A stretch of 64,000 nucleotides of DNA from Haemophilus seminalis. Lineage in GTDB: Bacteria; Pseudomonadota; Gammaproteobacteria; Enterobacterales; Pasteurellaceae. The position numbers and the translations under genes were made by a program. Below, piece by piece: positions 19,878-29,718 of this stretch. Position 1 is the first letter of the stretch. The number at the start of each line of letters is the position of its first letter. A model generated the notes under the pieces. It saw only the letters and a program-made list of their open reading frames with translations. It ran no database searches and was not told where the DNA came from. The stretch is taken from the NCBI RefSeq assembly GCF_006384255.1, contig NZ_VCED01000002.1, positions 310,001 to 374,000 on the forward strand, given 5' to 3'.

Positions 19878-20560
19878 TGACAATACAAAAAGGCATTATT
19901 ACGCTGACTATTCTGATTTTTATTTCAGGTTTATTAACCGTAATCTTATTGTTGGATGACAGTCATTTAAGTTTTTTTCGTGCGCAACAAAATCAACGAA
20001 AACACTATGTAGAAAGAACATTACAACTACAAAAAATGACAGAGGAGAAAAAACAAACTGCCTGCCTTGATTTACCGTTAAATAATAATGAAAGTGTAAA
20101 GCAAATCAGCATCACGCTTGATGGCGCCACCGATGCAATTCAATATTTTCTTTGGTGTGAAAGAATGAGCCTATTTAAAAAATCGCCCACAAGAGGCGAT
20201 AATCAGGGTGCATTGAAAGATTTTATTCACACAGAAAAACTCACAGATTTTCGACCGCGCTTTTCTTCTCCGCCCAAAATTTTAAATGCTAACAAAACAC
20301 CTAAACTTTATTGGTTTTCAGATTCTCAAGCGGAAGTTGAAATTAATGGCACTGTGTCTGCTGTATTAATTGCAGAGGGAGATTTAAAACTAACGGGCAA
20401 AGGACGGATTAGTGGCGCAGTACTCACCAATGGGCATTTAACTTTAGATGGGGTTACTTTAGCCTATGGCAAATCTGTCGTAACAGCCTTAGTGCAACAA
20501 TATAGTCAATGGCAGCTGGCAGAAAAAAGTTGGAGTGATTTTAATGTTCCAGATGAATAA
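19877..20560 (+). CDS. comP: Competence pseudopilin-like ComP
   Basis: 227 residues starting MTIQKG followed by IITLTILIFISGLLTVILL. The leader and helix look like a prepilin, but position +5 is Thr rather than Glu. The C-terminal half contains a right-handed-repeat-like stretch (SAVLIAEGDLKLTGKGRIS, GAVLTNGHLTLDGVTL) reminiscent of PilX/DUF2572 or bactofilin-like segments. TAATG overlap with comO. I use 19877 because the upstream start at 19862 would lie within comO and lengthen the leader. Confidence 0.85.
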   Translation: MTIQKGIITLTILIFISGLLTVILLLDDSHLSFFRAQQNQRKHYVERTLQLQKMTEEKKQTACLDLPLNNNESVKQISITLDGATDAIQYFLWCERMSLFKKSPTRGDNQGALKDFIHTEKLTDFRPRFSSPPKILNANKTPKLYWFSDSQAEVEINGTVSAVLIAEGDLKLTGKGRISGAVLTNGHLTLDGVTLAYGKSVVTALVQQYSQWQLAEKSWSDFNVPDE

Positions 20561-20840
20561 AGGTATGTCGCTCACTACCCTATTATTTTCTTTGGCTTTA
20601 TTTAGCGTTTTATTTATTGTTTTCAATCAATGGACGGCAAGCCAAAGAAAACGTGCGGTGAAAACTTATCAAGATTTTCAGGCGATACAGGTTGCGGAGA
20701 ATCAAGCTCAACGCCAATTTTTAGGATTAGCTTGTGAACAATTGATACAACAAAATGGCTTAACTTTTCGTGTTCAATGTCAAAACGAGCGCGTCATTGT
20801 ACGTTATCCTATGGGTGAAATTTCGATAAAAACTAAGTAG
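20544..20840 (+). CDS. comQ: Competence pseudopilin ComQ
   Basis: About 98 residues: MFQMNKG then MSLTTLLFSLALFSVLFIVF. Prepilin-like, with Thr instead of Glu at +5 after the KG cleavage site. GGAG at 20532-20535 favours the ATG at 20544; the ATG at 20553 would give a shorter leader MNKG and overlaps the comP stop. Last gene of the operon, followed 48 nt later by recC. Confidence 0.82.
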   Translation: MFQMNKGMSLTTLLFSLALFSVLFIVFNQWTASQRKRAVKTYQDFQAIQVAENQAQRQFLGLACEQLIQQNGLTFRVQCQNERVIVRYPMGEISIKTK

Positions 20841-20888
20841 AATGGCATTGTCTTTTTCTAGATTAAATCATCACAAAAGGTTGCCATT

Positions 20889-23800
20889 GTGTTCATTGTT
20901 TATTATTCCAATCAACTCGAAAAACAAAAAGAAATCCTTTCTTCCTTATTCAAATCGTTACCGCCAGAAGATCCTTTTCAGCAAGATATTATCTTGGTGC
21001 AAAGCCCGGGTATGGCACAATGGCTGCAAATTGAATTAGCGAAAGAAACAGGCATTTCAGCGAACCTCAAATTTCCTATGCCCGCAAGTTTTATTTGGCA
21101 ACTTTATGCTCAAAATTTACCCGCAACAGCATTGGAAAACCCTTTTGATAAAGATTCAATGACATGGCGTTTAATGCGCTTAATCCCGACTTTTCTCGAG
21201 AAAGAAAGTTTTTCACCTTTACGCAATTATTTAGCATCATCACCTCACTCTGAACAATACAAACTTTATCAACTCAGCAGCAAAATTGCTGATTTATTTG
21301 ACCAATATTTGGTTTATCGACCTGAATGGATTTTTGCTTGGGAAAAAGGCGAAGATGAACAAATCACCGCTCAAATACAAAAACAGCAACCTAACCTCAA
21401 CAATACGTTGTTTGAGCAAATTCAAGGCAATACAAAATGGCAAGGTGAGTTATGGCGTGCATTGGTTGTCGATGTTAAATCAGATGTTGGTGATACCACA
21501 CATCGAGCGGTTTTGCATAATCAGTTCTTAGCCTTGCTTGCCGATAAAAAAGCACCGAAAAAATTATCTTCACGCATATTTATTTTTGGTATTCCTGCGC
21601 TTCCAACTGCTTATCTCAATATTTTGCAAGCCATGTCATCAGAAGTGGATATTCATTTATTTTTTAATAATCCATGCCAAGAGTATTGGGGAGATATTAG
21701 CGATTTATGCCTCGATTATTTGCGTTCTCGCAAGCGTTATCAATTCAATAAACAAGGTGAAAATCAACCGCTCTTTTCTGAGGATCAGCTTTCTCAACTA
21801 GAAAACGCTCAGTTTGATGTCACTTATCAAAAAGAAAACCTTCAAGTAGGCAATCCATTACTGGCGGCCTGGGGAAAAATGGGGCGAGATTTTCTCTATA
21901 CCTTAGTGCGAGATGAAGAACATATTCCAACTTATCCCGTTAATGCTTATCAAGAAATTAAATCGAATAGTTTACTTGGACAATTGCAATCTCAAATTCT
22001 ACATTTAGAAAATAAACCGCTAAATATCGCAAAAAATGACCGCACTTTAACCCTACATTCTTGCCACAGCGCTATGCGGGAAGTGGAAGTATTGCACGAT
22101 TATTTACTGGATTTATTCAATCAGGATCCTAACCTTACGCCAAAAGATGTGGTTGTTATGGTGGCAGATATAAACCAATACACACCTTATATTCAGGCAG
22201 TTTTCGGGCAAAAAAATGGAGATGCCCCACAAATTCCATTTTCACTTTCAGATAATAAACTTTCAGAAAGCGATGTGTTGGTCTCAAGTTACTTAACTTT
22301 ATTGCGCTTAAAAGAAAGCAATTTTAGTGCAGAGAATGTCTTAGCGTTGTTGGATATTCCTGCGATGCGAGAACGATTTAATATTTCTCTTGCTGATTTA
22401 CCATTAGTGAGAGAATGGGTAGCGGATTCAGGGATTCGTTTCGGTTTGCAAAAAAATCAAGATGGCATCAATTTCAATTCTTGGCAGGCTGGATTAGAAC
22501 GAATGATTTTAGGCTATGCAATGCGTGAAGAACACGGCATTTGGCAAGATAGTCTGGGCTTAAACAGCAGTTATGGCTTAAAGGGTGAACTTGCTGGAAA
22601 TTTATCTCACTTTTTCACCGCACTTTCCGCGCTGCATGAAACGCTGCAACAAGCGCATTCTATTGAAAAATGGCAGGAAATTTTAACCGCACTTTTATCA
22701 GATTTCTTCGTTCAAAATGAAGACACAAGCGACACGGTTTTCTATATTCAAGAGAAAATTAATGAATTCGCTGAGCATCTAAAATCTCTCCATTTTGCTG
22801 AAGAATTACAAGCAGATGTGATTGCCGATGTCATCACAATGAAATTGGAAGATGCGCCAAATAGCCTAAAATTCCTTGCAGGAAAAGTAAACTTCTGCAC
22901 CTTATTACCAATGCGTTCAGTGCCATTCAAGGTAGTTTGTTTACTTGGAATGAATGATGCGGATTACCCTAGAACACAAACACCAAACAGTTTTGATTTA
23001 ATGCAATATCACCATCAAAAAGGCGACCGTGTTCGCCGTGATGATGATCGCTATTTGTTCTTAGAAGCCTTATTGGCAGCACGTGATTATTGCTATATCA
23101 GCTATGTTGGCCGTTCCATCACAGATAATCAACCGAAAGAACCTTCTGTATTAGTAAACCAACTCGTGGATTATATTAATCAAGGGCAAAGCGAAAATAC
23201 CCTTACGGTGATTGAGCATCCAATGACAGCATTTAGCCCGGATAATTTCAAATATAACGAGAAATTCACCCGCTCTTTTGCGACAAAATGGTTGCCAATA
23301 GCACAATTTGACGCGAGTTCCAACAATTCAGAATTTGCCGTCCCTATGACTGAAAACCCAGAAAAAATCGAAGAAATTGAACTGGATCGTTTAGTCAGCT
23401 TTGTTGAAAACCCAGTGAAATTTTTCTTTGAAAAACAACTCGGTGTCTATTTCCGTGATGAAGATGCTCGTATTGCCGACAGTGAGAACTTTACCTTAAG
23501 TGGATTAGATAATTACGCGCTCAATAATGACTTAATCTATCTTGATGAACAAAATTTTGCTGATTATTTTAGACAAGCAGAAGTAAAAGGCGTGTTACCT
23601 CGAGCCGAATTTGGAAAAGTTTATGCTGAAAATATTCGAGACAATGTTTTGGAATTTAAAAAGAAAATAGCAGATATTGGCGAAGCCAAACATGCTTCCG
23701 TCGATTTCAATCTCTCCGTAGATTGGCACAATGAAAATCAAGAAATTCGCCTATTTGGTTATATGGAGCCTTTATTTGGCGATGATTCACAGGTGATTCA

Positions 23801-24239
23801 GTGGCATTTTGCGAAATACAAAGATCGCTATTGTATCCGTCCTTGGATTTATTATTTGATTCAATGTGTCACACAAGAAAATGCGATACCACCAAAATTA
23901 ATTACGCAAGATCAAGTTATCGAATTACCGCCTATTGAGCGTGAAGCCGCTCTCGCTCAATTAAAAATTTACGTAAAAGATTATTTACAAAGCCAAATAG
24001 AAATTCAATTGGTGCCAACCATAAGAAATATTAATCATTTTATTGTGGACGATGAAAGTGCGGTAGATTTTGACAACATTTCTACAAAACTTCAGGAACT
24101 GGGCGAAGACAGCTACGGCGCTCAAGCAGATCCATATTGGTCACGCATATTGGCGCAGACCTCAAGATTTGAACAAACTGAAAATATTGAAAAATTATTA
24201 AAACAAACAAAAGATTGGTTTGGCTTATTATTCGTATAA
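20889..24239 (+). CDS. recC: Exodeoxyribonuclease V gamma subunit RecC
   Basis: Chi-recognising subunit of RecBCD, which processes double-strand breaks and degrades foreign linear DNA. 1116 residues against 1122 in E. coli. The N-terminal segment DPFQQDIILVQSPGMAQWLQ and PASFIWQLY are characteristic. Starts at GTG (20889). recB and recD are not in the window, as in other Pasteurellaceae where recC stands apart. The gene follows the competence operon comNOPQ by 48 nt; read-through is possible. Several uptake signals are inside. Confidence 0.96.
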   Translation: MFIVYYSNQLEKQKEILSSLFKSLPPEDPFQQDIILVQSPGMAQWLQIELAKETGISANLKFPMPASFIWQLYAQNLPATALENPFDKDSMTWRLMRLIPTFLEKESFSPLRNYLASSPHSEQYKLYQLSSKIADLFDQYLVYRPEWIFAWEKGEDEQITAQIQKQQPNLNNTLFEQIQGNTKWQGELWRALVVDVKSDVGDTTHRAVLHNQFLALLADKKAPKKLSSRIFIFGIPALPTAYLNILQAMSSEVDIHLFFNNPCQEYWGDISDLCLDYLRSRKRYQFNKQGENQPLFSEDQLSQLENAQFDVTYQKENLQVGNPLLAAWGKMGRDFLYTLVRDEEHIPTYPVNAYQEIKSNSLLGQLQSQILHLENKPLNIAKNDRTLTLHSCHSAMREVEVLHDYLLDLFNQDPNLTPKDVVVMVADINQYTPYIQAVFGQKNGDAPQIPFSLSDNKLSESDVLVSSYLTLLRLKESNFSAENVLALLDIPAMRERFNISLADLPLVREWVADSGIRFGLQKNQDGINFNSWQAGLERMILGYAMREEHGIWQDSLGLNSSYGLKGELAGNLSHFFTALSALHETLQQAHSIEKWQEILTALLSDFFVQNEDTSDTVFYIQEKINEFAEHLKSLHFAEELQADVIADVITMKLEDAPNSLKFLAGKVNFCTLLPMRSVPFKVVCLLGMNDADYPRTQTPNSFDLMQYHHQKGDRVRRDDDRYLFLEALLAARDYCYISYVGRSITDNQPKEPSVLVNQLVDYINQGQSENTLTVIEHPMTAFSPDNFKYNEKFTRSFATKWLPIAQFDASSNNSEFAVPMTENPEKIEEIELDRLVSFVENPVKFFFEKQLGVYFRDEDARIADSENFTLSGLDNYALNNDLIYLDEQNFADYFRQAEVKGVLPRAEFGKVYAENIRDNVLEFKKKIADIGEAKHASVDFNLSVDWHNENQEIRLFGYMEPLFGDDSQVIQWHFAKYKDRYCIRPWIYYLIQCVTQENAIPPKLITQDQVIELPPIEREAALAQLKIYVKDYLQSQIEIQLVPTIRNINHFIVDDESAVDFDNISTKLQELGEDSYGAQADPYWSRILAQTSRFEQTENIEKLLKQTKDWFGLLFV

Positions 24240-24322
24240 AAGAAGACAAGAAAAGCATAAAGCTAATCGTCAAAGAACCGATTTTTTGCTAAGATAACCG
24301 CCCTTTTTACGGAGAATTGTCT

Positions 24323-24772
24323 ATGCGCTGTCCATTTTGTTTTACAGAAGAAACCAAGGTAATTGATAGCCGTTTGGTATCGGATGGCTATCAAGTTCGC
24401 CGCCGTCGTGAGTGCGGTAATTGTCATGAGCGTTTTACTACCTTTGAAACAGCCGAATTAATCGTACCCAAAATTATTAAAACTGACGGCACTCGAGAAC
24501 CGTTCAATGAAGATAAATTACGCAGTGGTATTCAGCACGCCTTAGAAAAACGCCCTGTAAGTGCGGACGATGTTGAACAAGCAATTAACCATATAATTTT
24601 TCAATTACGTGCGACGGGTGAACGTGAAGTACCAAGTAAACTGGTTGGAAAACTCGCGATGAATGAGTTAAAAAAACTCGATAAAGTGGCTTATATTCGT
24701 TTTGCATCGGTCTATTTGAGTTTTGATAATATTAATCAATTCACTAAAGAAATTGAGAACTTAAAGGATTAA
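24323..24772 (+). CDS. nrdR: Transcriptional repressor NrdR
   Basis: Represses ribonucleotide reductase genes in response to ATP/dATP. 149 residues, same as E. coli. Zinc ribbon cysteines CPFC at 3-6 and CGNC near 31-34, then the ATP-cone domain (about 49-139). Start ATG at 24323 with GGAG 8 nt upstream. Followed by ribD after 2 nt, the nrdR-ribD order of many gammaproteobacteria. Confidence 0.96.
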   Translation: MRCPFCFTEETKVIDSRLVSDGYQVRRRRECGNCHERFTTFETAELIVPKIIKTDGTREPFNEDKLRSGIQHALEKRPVSADDVEQAINHIIFQLRATGEREVPSKLVGKLAMNELKKLDKVAYIRFASVYLSFDNINQFTKEIENLKD

Positions 24773-24774
24773 CC

Positions 24775-25893
24775 ATGAGCAAATTTTCCGCACAAGATCA
24801 CAAATTTATGCAACGTGCCTTGGATTTAGCCACCAAAGGCCAATATACCACCATGCCTAACCCATCGGTGGGATGCGTATTGGTAAAAAATGATGAAATT
24901 GTGGGGGACGGCTTTCATTTTAAAGCGGGACAACCTCATGCTGAACGTGTTGCCTTAGCTCAAGCTGGTGAAAATGCCAAAGGAGCAACCGCTTACGTCA
25001 CCTTAGAGCCCTGCTCTCATTATGGTCGCACACCGCCTTGTGCATTAGGATTAATCGAGGCTGGCGTAGTGAAAGTCATTGCTGCTATGCAAGACCCAAA
25101 TCCCCAAGTAGCAGGGAAAGGCTTGAAAATGTTGTCTGATGCCGGCATCGAAAGTGCGGTGAATTTATTAAACGATCAAGCGGAAAAAATAAATAAAGGC
25201 TTTTTGAAACGAATGCGTCAAGGTATGCCTTTTGTTCAACTTAAACTTGCAATGAGTTTAGATGGACGAACAGCAATGGCAAGTGGAGAAAGTAAATGGA
25301 TTACGGGTACTGATGCTCGTTCGGACGTACAAAAAATGCGAGCAAAATCATCCGCACTTTTATCTACTTCTGCGACAGTACTTGCAGATGATCCAAGCCT
25401 GAACGTACGCTGGGATGAATTTCCTGAAAATCTAAAAACAGAATATAAAAAAGAAGATCTTCGCCAGCCTGTGCGAGTTATTTTAGATTCACAACATCGC
25501 ATTCAGCCGACTCATAAACTTTTTTTAACTCATTCTCCCGTTTGGTTAGTTTCTAATGAACAGCGAAATTTAGCAGGCTTTCCTGATTTCTGCGAACAAA
25601 TTATTCTTCCAAAAGAAAATTTACTAAAAGAATTAATGCAAGAACTGGGAAAACGCCAAATAAATACCCTTTGGGTAGAAGCTGGAGCCAATTTAGCGGG
25701 CAGTTTAATTGATGCGAAATTAGTGGATGAATTGATTATTTACATTGCGCCAAAATTACTTGGCGACAATGCTCGTGGTCTATGCCAATTACCGAATTTA
25801 ACTCAACTTGCCGATGCACCATTATGGCAACTCAATGAATTAGAACAAATCGGTGACGATATAAAATTAACTTACACACCGAAAGGAATATAA
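24775..25893 (+). CDS. ribD: Riboflavin biosynthesis deaminase/reductase RibD
   Basis: Two-domain enzyme for steps 2 and 3 of riboflavin synthesis. The N-terminal deaminase has zinc ligands H55 (HAER, E57 catalytic), C80 and C89 (EPCSHYGRTPPC). The C-terminal reductase domain (about 148-365) contains the KLAMSLDGRTA motif and GSLIDAKLVDEL. 372 residues, normal length. Directly followed by degS with no gap. Confidence 0.96.
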   Translation: MSKFSAQDHKFMQRALDLATKGQYTTMPNPSVGCVLVKNDEIVGDGFHFKAGQPHAERVALAQAGENAKGATAYVTLEPCSHYGRTPPCALGLIEAGVVKVIAAMQDPNPQVAGKGLKMLSDAGIESAVNLLNDQAEKINKGFLKRMRQGMPFVQLKLAMSLDGRTAMASGESKWITGTDARSDVQKMRAKSSALLSTSATVLADDPSLNVRWDEFPENLKTEYKKEDLRQPVRVILDSQHRIQPTHKLFLTHSPVWLVSNEQRNLAGFPDFCEQIILPKENLLKELMQELGKRQINTLWVEAGANLAGSLIDAKLVDELIIYIAPKLLGDNARGLCQLPNLTQLADAPLWQLNELEQIGDDIKLTYTPKGI

Positions 25894-26916
25894 ATGCTTA
25901 AAAAACTTTTCCATTCTGCACTTTGGGGCTTGGCGGCTGCGGGCGTGATTTTGTTTGCGGTTCCAAGACTGAATAACAGCAATATCTTCACTTCAGACGA
26001 TATTGTATCGTTCAAAAATGCGGTGCGTATTGCCTCACCTGCGGTAGTGAATGTTTATAACCGTTCTTTTTCTTCCGCCAGCATTAATGATAATGATCAG
26101 CTACAAGTGAATAACTTAGGTTCTGGCGTGATTATGAGTAAAGATGGCTATATTTTGACGAATAAACACGTTATCCAAAATGCGGATCAAATTGTAGTTG
26201 CGTTACAAAATGGAAATATTTTTGAGGCCAGTCTTGTTGGTTCAGATAATCTCACCGATCTCGCTGTTCTCAAAATTCGTGCAAATAATCTTTCAACTAT
26301 TCCACAAAACTCAGATCGTCAAGCTCATGTTGGTGATGTGGTATTAGCAATCGGTAATCCCTACAACTTAGGACAAAGCGTATCCCAAGGTATTATTAGC
26401 GCTGTGGGACGTAATGCGGTAGGTGATTCTGTTGGCAGACAAAACTTCATTCAAACAGACGCCTCAATTAACCGTGGCAACTCAGGAGGCGCATTAATTA
26501 ATTCTGCCGGGGAATTGGTTGGAATCAGCACCCTTAGTATTGGGAAAACCGCTAATGAAATCGCAGAAGGACTAAATTTTGCCATTCCAATGGATATTGC
26601 AAATGACGTTTTACAGAAAATTATACGAGATGGGCGTGTTATCCGAGGATACTTTGGCGTACAAAGCGACATTAGTTCAAGTAGTGAAGAAGGCATAGTC
26701 ATCACTGGAGTAAGCCCGAATAGCCCAGCAGCAAAAGCAGGCATTCAATTAGGTGATGTCATTTTGAAATTAAATAATCAAGAAGGCATTTCAGCCCGAG
26801 AAATGATGCAAATTATTGCAAATACAAAACCTAATTCAAAAGTTCTCGTCACCATTCTACGATTAGGCAAAATCTTACAACTTCCTGTTGTCATTGAAGA
26901 ATTTCCAGTAAATTAA
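25894..26916 (+). CDS. degS: Periplasmic serine protease DegS (sigma-E pathway)
   Basis: Senses misfolded outer-membrane proteins and makes the first cut in RseA. 340 residues. N-terminal membrane anchor (about 7-24), trypsin-like domain with catalytic H92, D122 and S197 (NRGNSGGA), and one PDZ domain (about 250-335). A single PDZ and an uncleaved anchor distinguish it from DegP/DegQ. The ATG follows the ribD stop immediately. Confidence 0.94.
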   Translation: MLKKLFHSALWGLAAAGVILFAVPRLNNSNIFTSDDIVSFKNAVRIASPAVVNVYNRSFSSASINDNDQLQVNNLGSGVIMSKDGYILTNKHVIQNADQIVVALQNGNIFEASLVGSDNLTDLAVLKIRANNLSTIPQNSDRQAHVGDVVLAIGNPYNLGQSVSQGIISAVGRNAVGDSVGRQNFIQTDASINRGNSGGALINSAGELVGISTLSIGKTANEIAEGLNFAIPMDIANDVLQKIIRDGRVIRGYFGVQSDISSSSEEGIVITGVSPNSPAAKAGIQLGDVILKLNNQEGISAREMMQIIANTKPNSKVLVTILRLGKILQLPVVIEEFPVN

Positions 26917-27023
26917 TAAAAAAGTAGCGTTCTTAATCATAGAACTGACCTCTATTTTTAACTCTTTCTCTTTTTAATAGGAAGAAGAACGAGAAGATCT
27001 AATTAAACTATAAAAATTAAGAG

Positions 27024-27059
27024 CTGACGTAGACTAGTACACTTGCTAATCTACGTCAG
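27024..27059 (-). terminator. Terminator between degS and tehA
   Basis: CTGACGTAGA (27024-27033) and TCTACGTCAG (27050-27059) pair perfectly. On the minus strand it is followed by CTCTTAATTTTTATAG, so it mainly serves tehA; degS converges on it. Confidence 0.75.
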
Positions 27060-27068
27060 ACTCCTGTT

Positions 27069-28013
27069 TTATTTTAAGAAAAATTGTCCTTTGGCTAATT
27101 TGTAAATGGTCATCAATACGAGTAAGCCAATCATAAGGTTAGAGAATACAAAGGCAAAAATTGAGATACCTTGTAATACGTCGCCGTGAAAAAAGGCAAT
27201 TGAGCTATTTGCCATAGACGCTAATCCGAATGAGAATCCCCATAATCCAATATTCAAGCCTTTTTCCATAATCCAAGGTAATAACCGTAATAAGAAAAAG
27301 AGTTGTAGAAAGCCATATCCCCAAAGAATTTTGACGAATGTATCAATTTCCCCTTTATTTAGAGATAAATATGCCGCAGCCCCTACAAACGCTGGAGCAA
27401 GAATGATTCCCATCGTAGCTCGAAATGGTGGTTCAAGTGATGAAATTCGTAGGTGTTGAAGCAATACGGGTTCAAAAATGATCCATGCTATTAGACCTGC
27501 ACCAAAAAATAAATACCCTAAATCGTGATAGCCAAGTAAGGCAAGAGAGCTTGCACTCGTGAAGTTGGCTGCAACAGCAGGTAAATAAAAAGGTGGGCGA
27601 GTAGATTTTTGTTCAAATACACCACCTTGCCATAGCTCACTAATGCGTAAGGACGAGAAAAGTAATTGACCAATAGTGCCAAGCCAAATCATTACTTCCG
27701 CAAGCCATGGAGTCCAGCGATAAGTAATATCGCCTATAAGCATTGTGGTGATAGGAATGAGTGCAATGAAAGAAAAACGTACTGGGCAATGATATTCTGA
27801 GCGAACTTCATCACTATAATAACGAAGTTTATAGGCGTACATTAGAATAAATAGAATCCAAATTGCACTTGCTATGATCCCGATTACATCACTTATAGTG
27901 CGAGCTACTGGAAAGTGATTTTCTAAGTGCAACCAAGCTAGAGATAATGCTGCCAGTCCAAGAGGAATACCGAAATAGCCCGTAGGAAGCGGGAATGTTT
28001 TTGTTGAATTCAT
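27069..28013 (-). CDS. tehA: Tellurite-resistance/dicarboxylate transporter TehA (SLAC1-type channel)
   Basis: Ten-helix anion channel homologous to plant SLAC1; the H. influenzae protein is the structural model for the family. 314 residues. The gating phenylalanine is present as F262 in LWGFSFGLASM. Exports or conducts monovalent anions; tellurite resistance is seen on overexpression. tehB is not adjacent. Between convergent degS and the upstream lpsA-type gene. Confidence 0.94.
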   Translation of the reverse strand: MNSTKTFPLPTGYFGIPLGLAALSLAWLHLENHFPVARTISDVIGIIASAIWILFILMYAYKLRYYSDEVRSEYHCPVRFSFIALIPITTMLIGDITYRWTPWLAEVMIWLGTIGQLLFSSLRISELWQGGVFEQKSTRPPFYLPAVAANFTSASSLALLGYHDLGYLFFGAGLIAWIIFEPVLLQHLRISSLEPPFRATMGIILAPAFVGAAAYLSLNKGEIDTFVKILWGYGFLQLFFLLRLLPWIMEKGLNIGLWGFSFGLASMANSSIAFFHGDVLQGISIFAFVFSNLMIGLLVLMTIYKLAKGQFFLK

Positions 28014-28116
28014 AACATAGTCCTTGTATTAATAAATTTCCTATTATATTACTTCGTATCTTAAGTAATCACTTTGCTTAGAATCTCAAATTATTGTATT
28101 TTTGATTAAATAAGTA

Positions 28117-28915
28117 TTATTTAAATGATACTGGTTTACCGAATATTCGTCTTTTAATTCGCCCCAATTCATTGATCACTTTTTCTAATGGGGTTGTTTT
28201 GGGTTGATTAGCATGAACGGTTTCTCTACCATCTTGTAAGCTACTCTTAAATTTACTTTCACCATTTATAATTAAATCTTGGATACAGACAGCGGGATAG
28301 AGTTGCATAACTTTATATTCTCTTTGGTCTAAGAGTTTATCAAAAATAAGCGTGTCTATTGCTAGAACAAGTTGTCTATTTTGGATTTTATTCAATAAAT
28401 ATCGAGCACCTTTGGCTGTGATGGTATAGCCGCCCATACCAGTATGTTTATACTTTAATTGAAATATATTTCGTTGACATTTTATTTTATACATACTGCC
28501 GAGCATAATTTTACCGTACAAGGTTTCTAGTTTAAGAATATCGGTATCTTTGGGGATGTAATCGATTTCAAGTAATTCTTTTGCATTTTCTCCCAAATAA
28601 ATATCATCTTCAAAAATATTAATATAATCTAAATTATTTTCTAAAACGAAATTCCATAAAACGATATGGCTTAGTGCACAGGCTATCTCACCGTCACACA
28701 AAGTTGCTTTTGATGAACGATCAAAGGTGATATTGAATTTTTTAGCTGTTTCTTCAATAAGTTCAGGCGTGATAGCATCAAAAAATTCGAAAGGAATATT
28801 CTGCTTACCGAATTCTTCGGTGATATGTTTTCGGCGTTTTTGTTCAGTAGTTAAACTAATGACATAATTGTGCTGTGCTGTGCTGTGCTGTGCTGTGCTG
28901 TGCTGTGCTGTGCAT
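28117..28915 (-). CDS. lpsA: LPS glycosyltransferase LpsA-like (family 25), phase-variable and currently out of frame
   Basis: Family 25 glycosyltransferase that in H. influenzae adds a hexose to the distal heptose of the LPS core. The ATG at 28915 opens straight into nine GCACA repeats; with nine copies translation ends after 19 codons. The true frame resumes after the tract (NYVISLTTEQKRRKHI) and runs uninterrupted to 28117, with EDDIYLG and GGYTITAKGARYLL as family motifs. Frame arithmetic: repeat numbers 7, 10 or 13 join the ATG to the full product of about 265 aa. The gene is thus intact but OFF here. TTG at 28701 could only make a fragment. Lies just downstream of ribB, as lpsA does in H. 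influenzae. Confidence 0.85.
28869..28913 (-). repeat. Pentanucleotide tract, nine perfect copies of GCACA
   Basis: On the plus strand it reads TGTGC nine times without interruption (45 bp). The first repeat contains the G of the lpsA start codon. Slipped-strand mispairing by one unit shifts the reading frame, which is the mechanism of contingency loci in Haemophilus LPS genes. Confidence 0.97.
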
Positions 28916-28956
28916 AAAAGTTACCCAAATAAATAAAATGTGGAATGGTATAAGAT

Positions 28957-29000
28957 AAAAAGTGCGGTGAAAAATCATAGAAATTTTCACCGCACTTCTT
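28957..29000 (-). terminator. Terminator after ribB built from two inverted uptake signals
   Basis: AAGTGCGGT (28960-28968) with GAAAA, and TTTTC with ACCGCACTT (28989-28997), form a stem of about 14 bp. T's follow on the minus strand. It separates ribB from the lpsA-type gene. An in-frame upstream ATG for lpsA (28978) lies in its loop. Confidence 0.85.
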
Positions 29001-29004
29001 CATT

Positions 29005-29652
29005 TTAAATATTATGTGCTAAACGATACTCAACCAAATCTTCGATGGTAAGCACAGAATAACCAAATTTTTTCGCAAACTCTACAATCTCAGGGGCGCG
29101 AGCCATTGTGCCGTCGTCATTCGTGATTTCACAAATCACACCTGCATGTTTAAATCCTGCTAAACGAGCTAAATCAACGGAAGCCTCAGTGTGTCCGCGA
29201 CGGGTAAGTACGCCACCATTTGCTGCACGAAGTGGGAAGACATGGCCTGGACGATGTAAGTCTGTTGGAACTGCATTATCAGCAATCGCAGTTTTAATGG
29301 TTGTGACTCGATCTGCGGCAGATACGCCTGTAGAAACACCTTTCGCGGCTTCAATCGTCACAGTAAAAGCTGTTTTGTTTACGCTATTATTGTGTTCTAC
29401 CATTGGCGGTAAATTGAGTTGTTGGCAACGTTCATCGGTAATACATAAACAAACAATGCCACTTCCATAACGAATTAATTTTGCCATTTGTTCTGGCGTG
29501 ATTGTTTCTGCTGGGAAAATTAAATCGCCTTCATTTTCACGATCTTCATCATCTAAAACTAATACGCCAGTTCCATTTTTGAAGGCATTAATTGCGTTAA
29601 GTACCCGTTCTTCAGCGGTATTGCCGAATGGAGATAAAATTGACTGATTCAT
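29005..29652 (-). CDS. ribB: 3,4-dihydroxy-2-butanone 4-phosphate synthase
   Basis: Makes the four-carbon unit of riboflavin from ribulose 5-phosphate. 215 residues, stand-alone RibB without a GTP cyclohydrolase II domain. The Mg/substrate loop [13 protein letters not shown] (about 36-48) and [13 protein letters not shown] are diagnostic. Controlled by an FMN riboswitch in its leader. Confidence 0.97.
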   Translation of the reverse strand: MNQSILSPFGNTAEERVLNAINAFKNGTGVLVLDDEDRENEGDLIFPAETITPEQMAKLIRYGSGIVCLCITDERCQQLNLPPMVEHNNSVNKTAFTVTIEAAKGVSTGVSAADRVTTIKTAIADNAVPTDLHRPGHVFPLRAANGGVLTRRGHTEASVDLARLAGFKHAGVICEITNDDGTMARAPEIVEFAKKFGYSVLTIEDLVEYRLAHNI

Positions 29653-29718
29653 AGTAATTTCCTAATTTGAGATTTCAATTAAATACCAGAATCAGGGCTG
29701 AGAAATGCAAATAAAATG

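Noticed and set aside
28117-28701. Short version of the lpsA-type gene starting at TTG 28701
   Set aside because: It would drop the first 70 residues of the glycosyltransferase fold; the upstream frame is clearly homologous and only shifted by the repeat tract.
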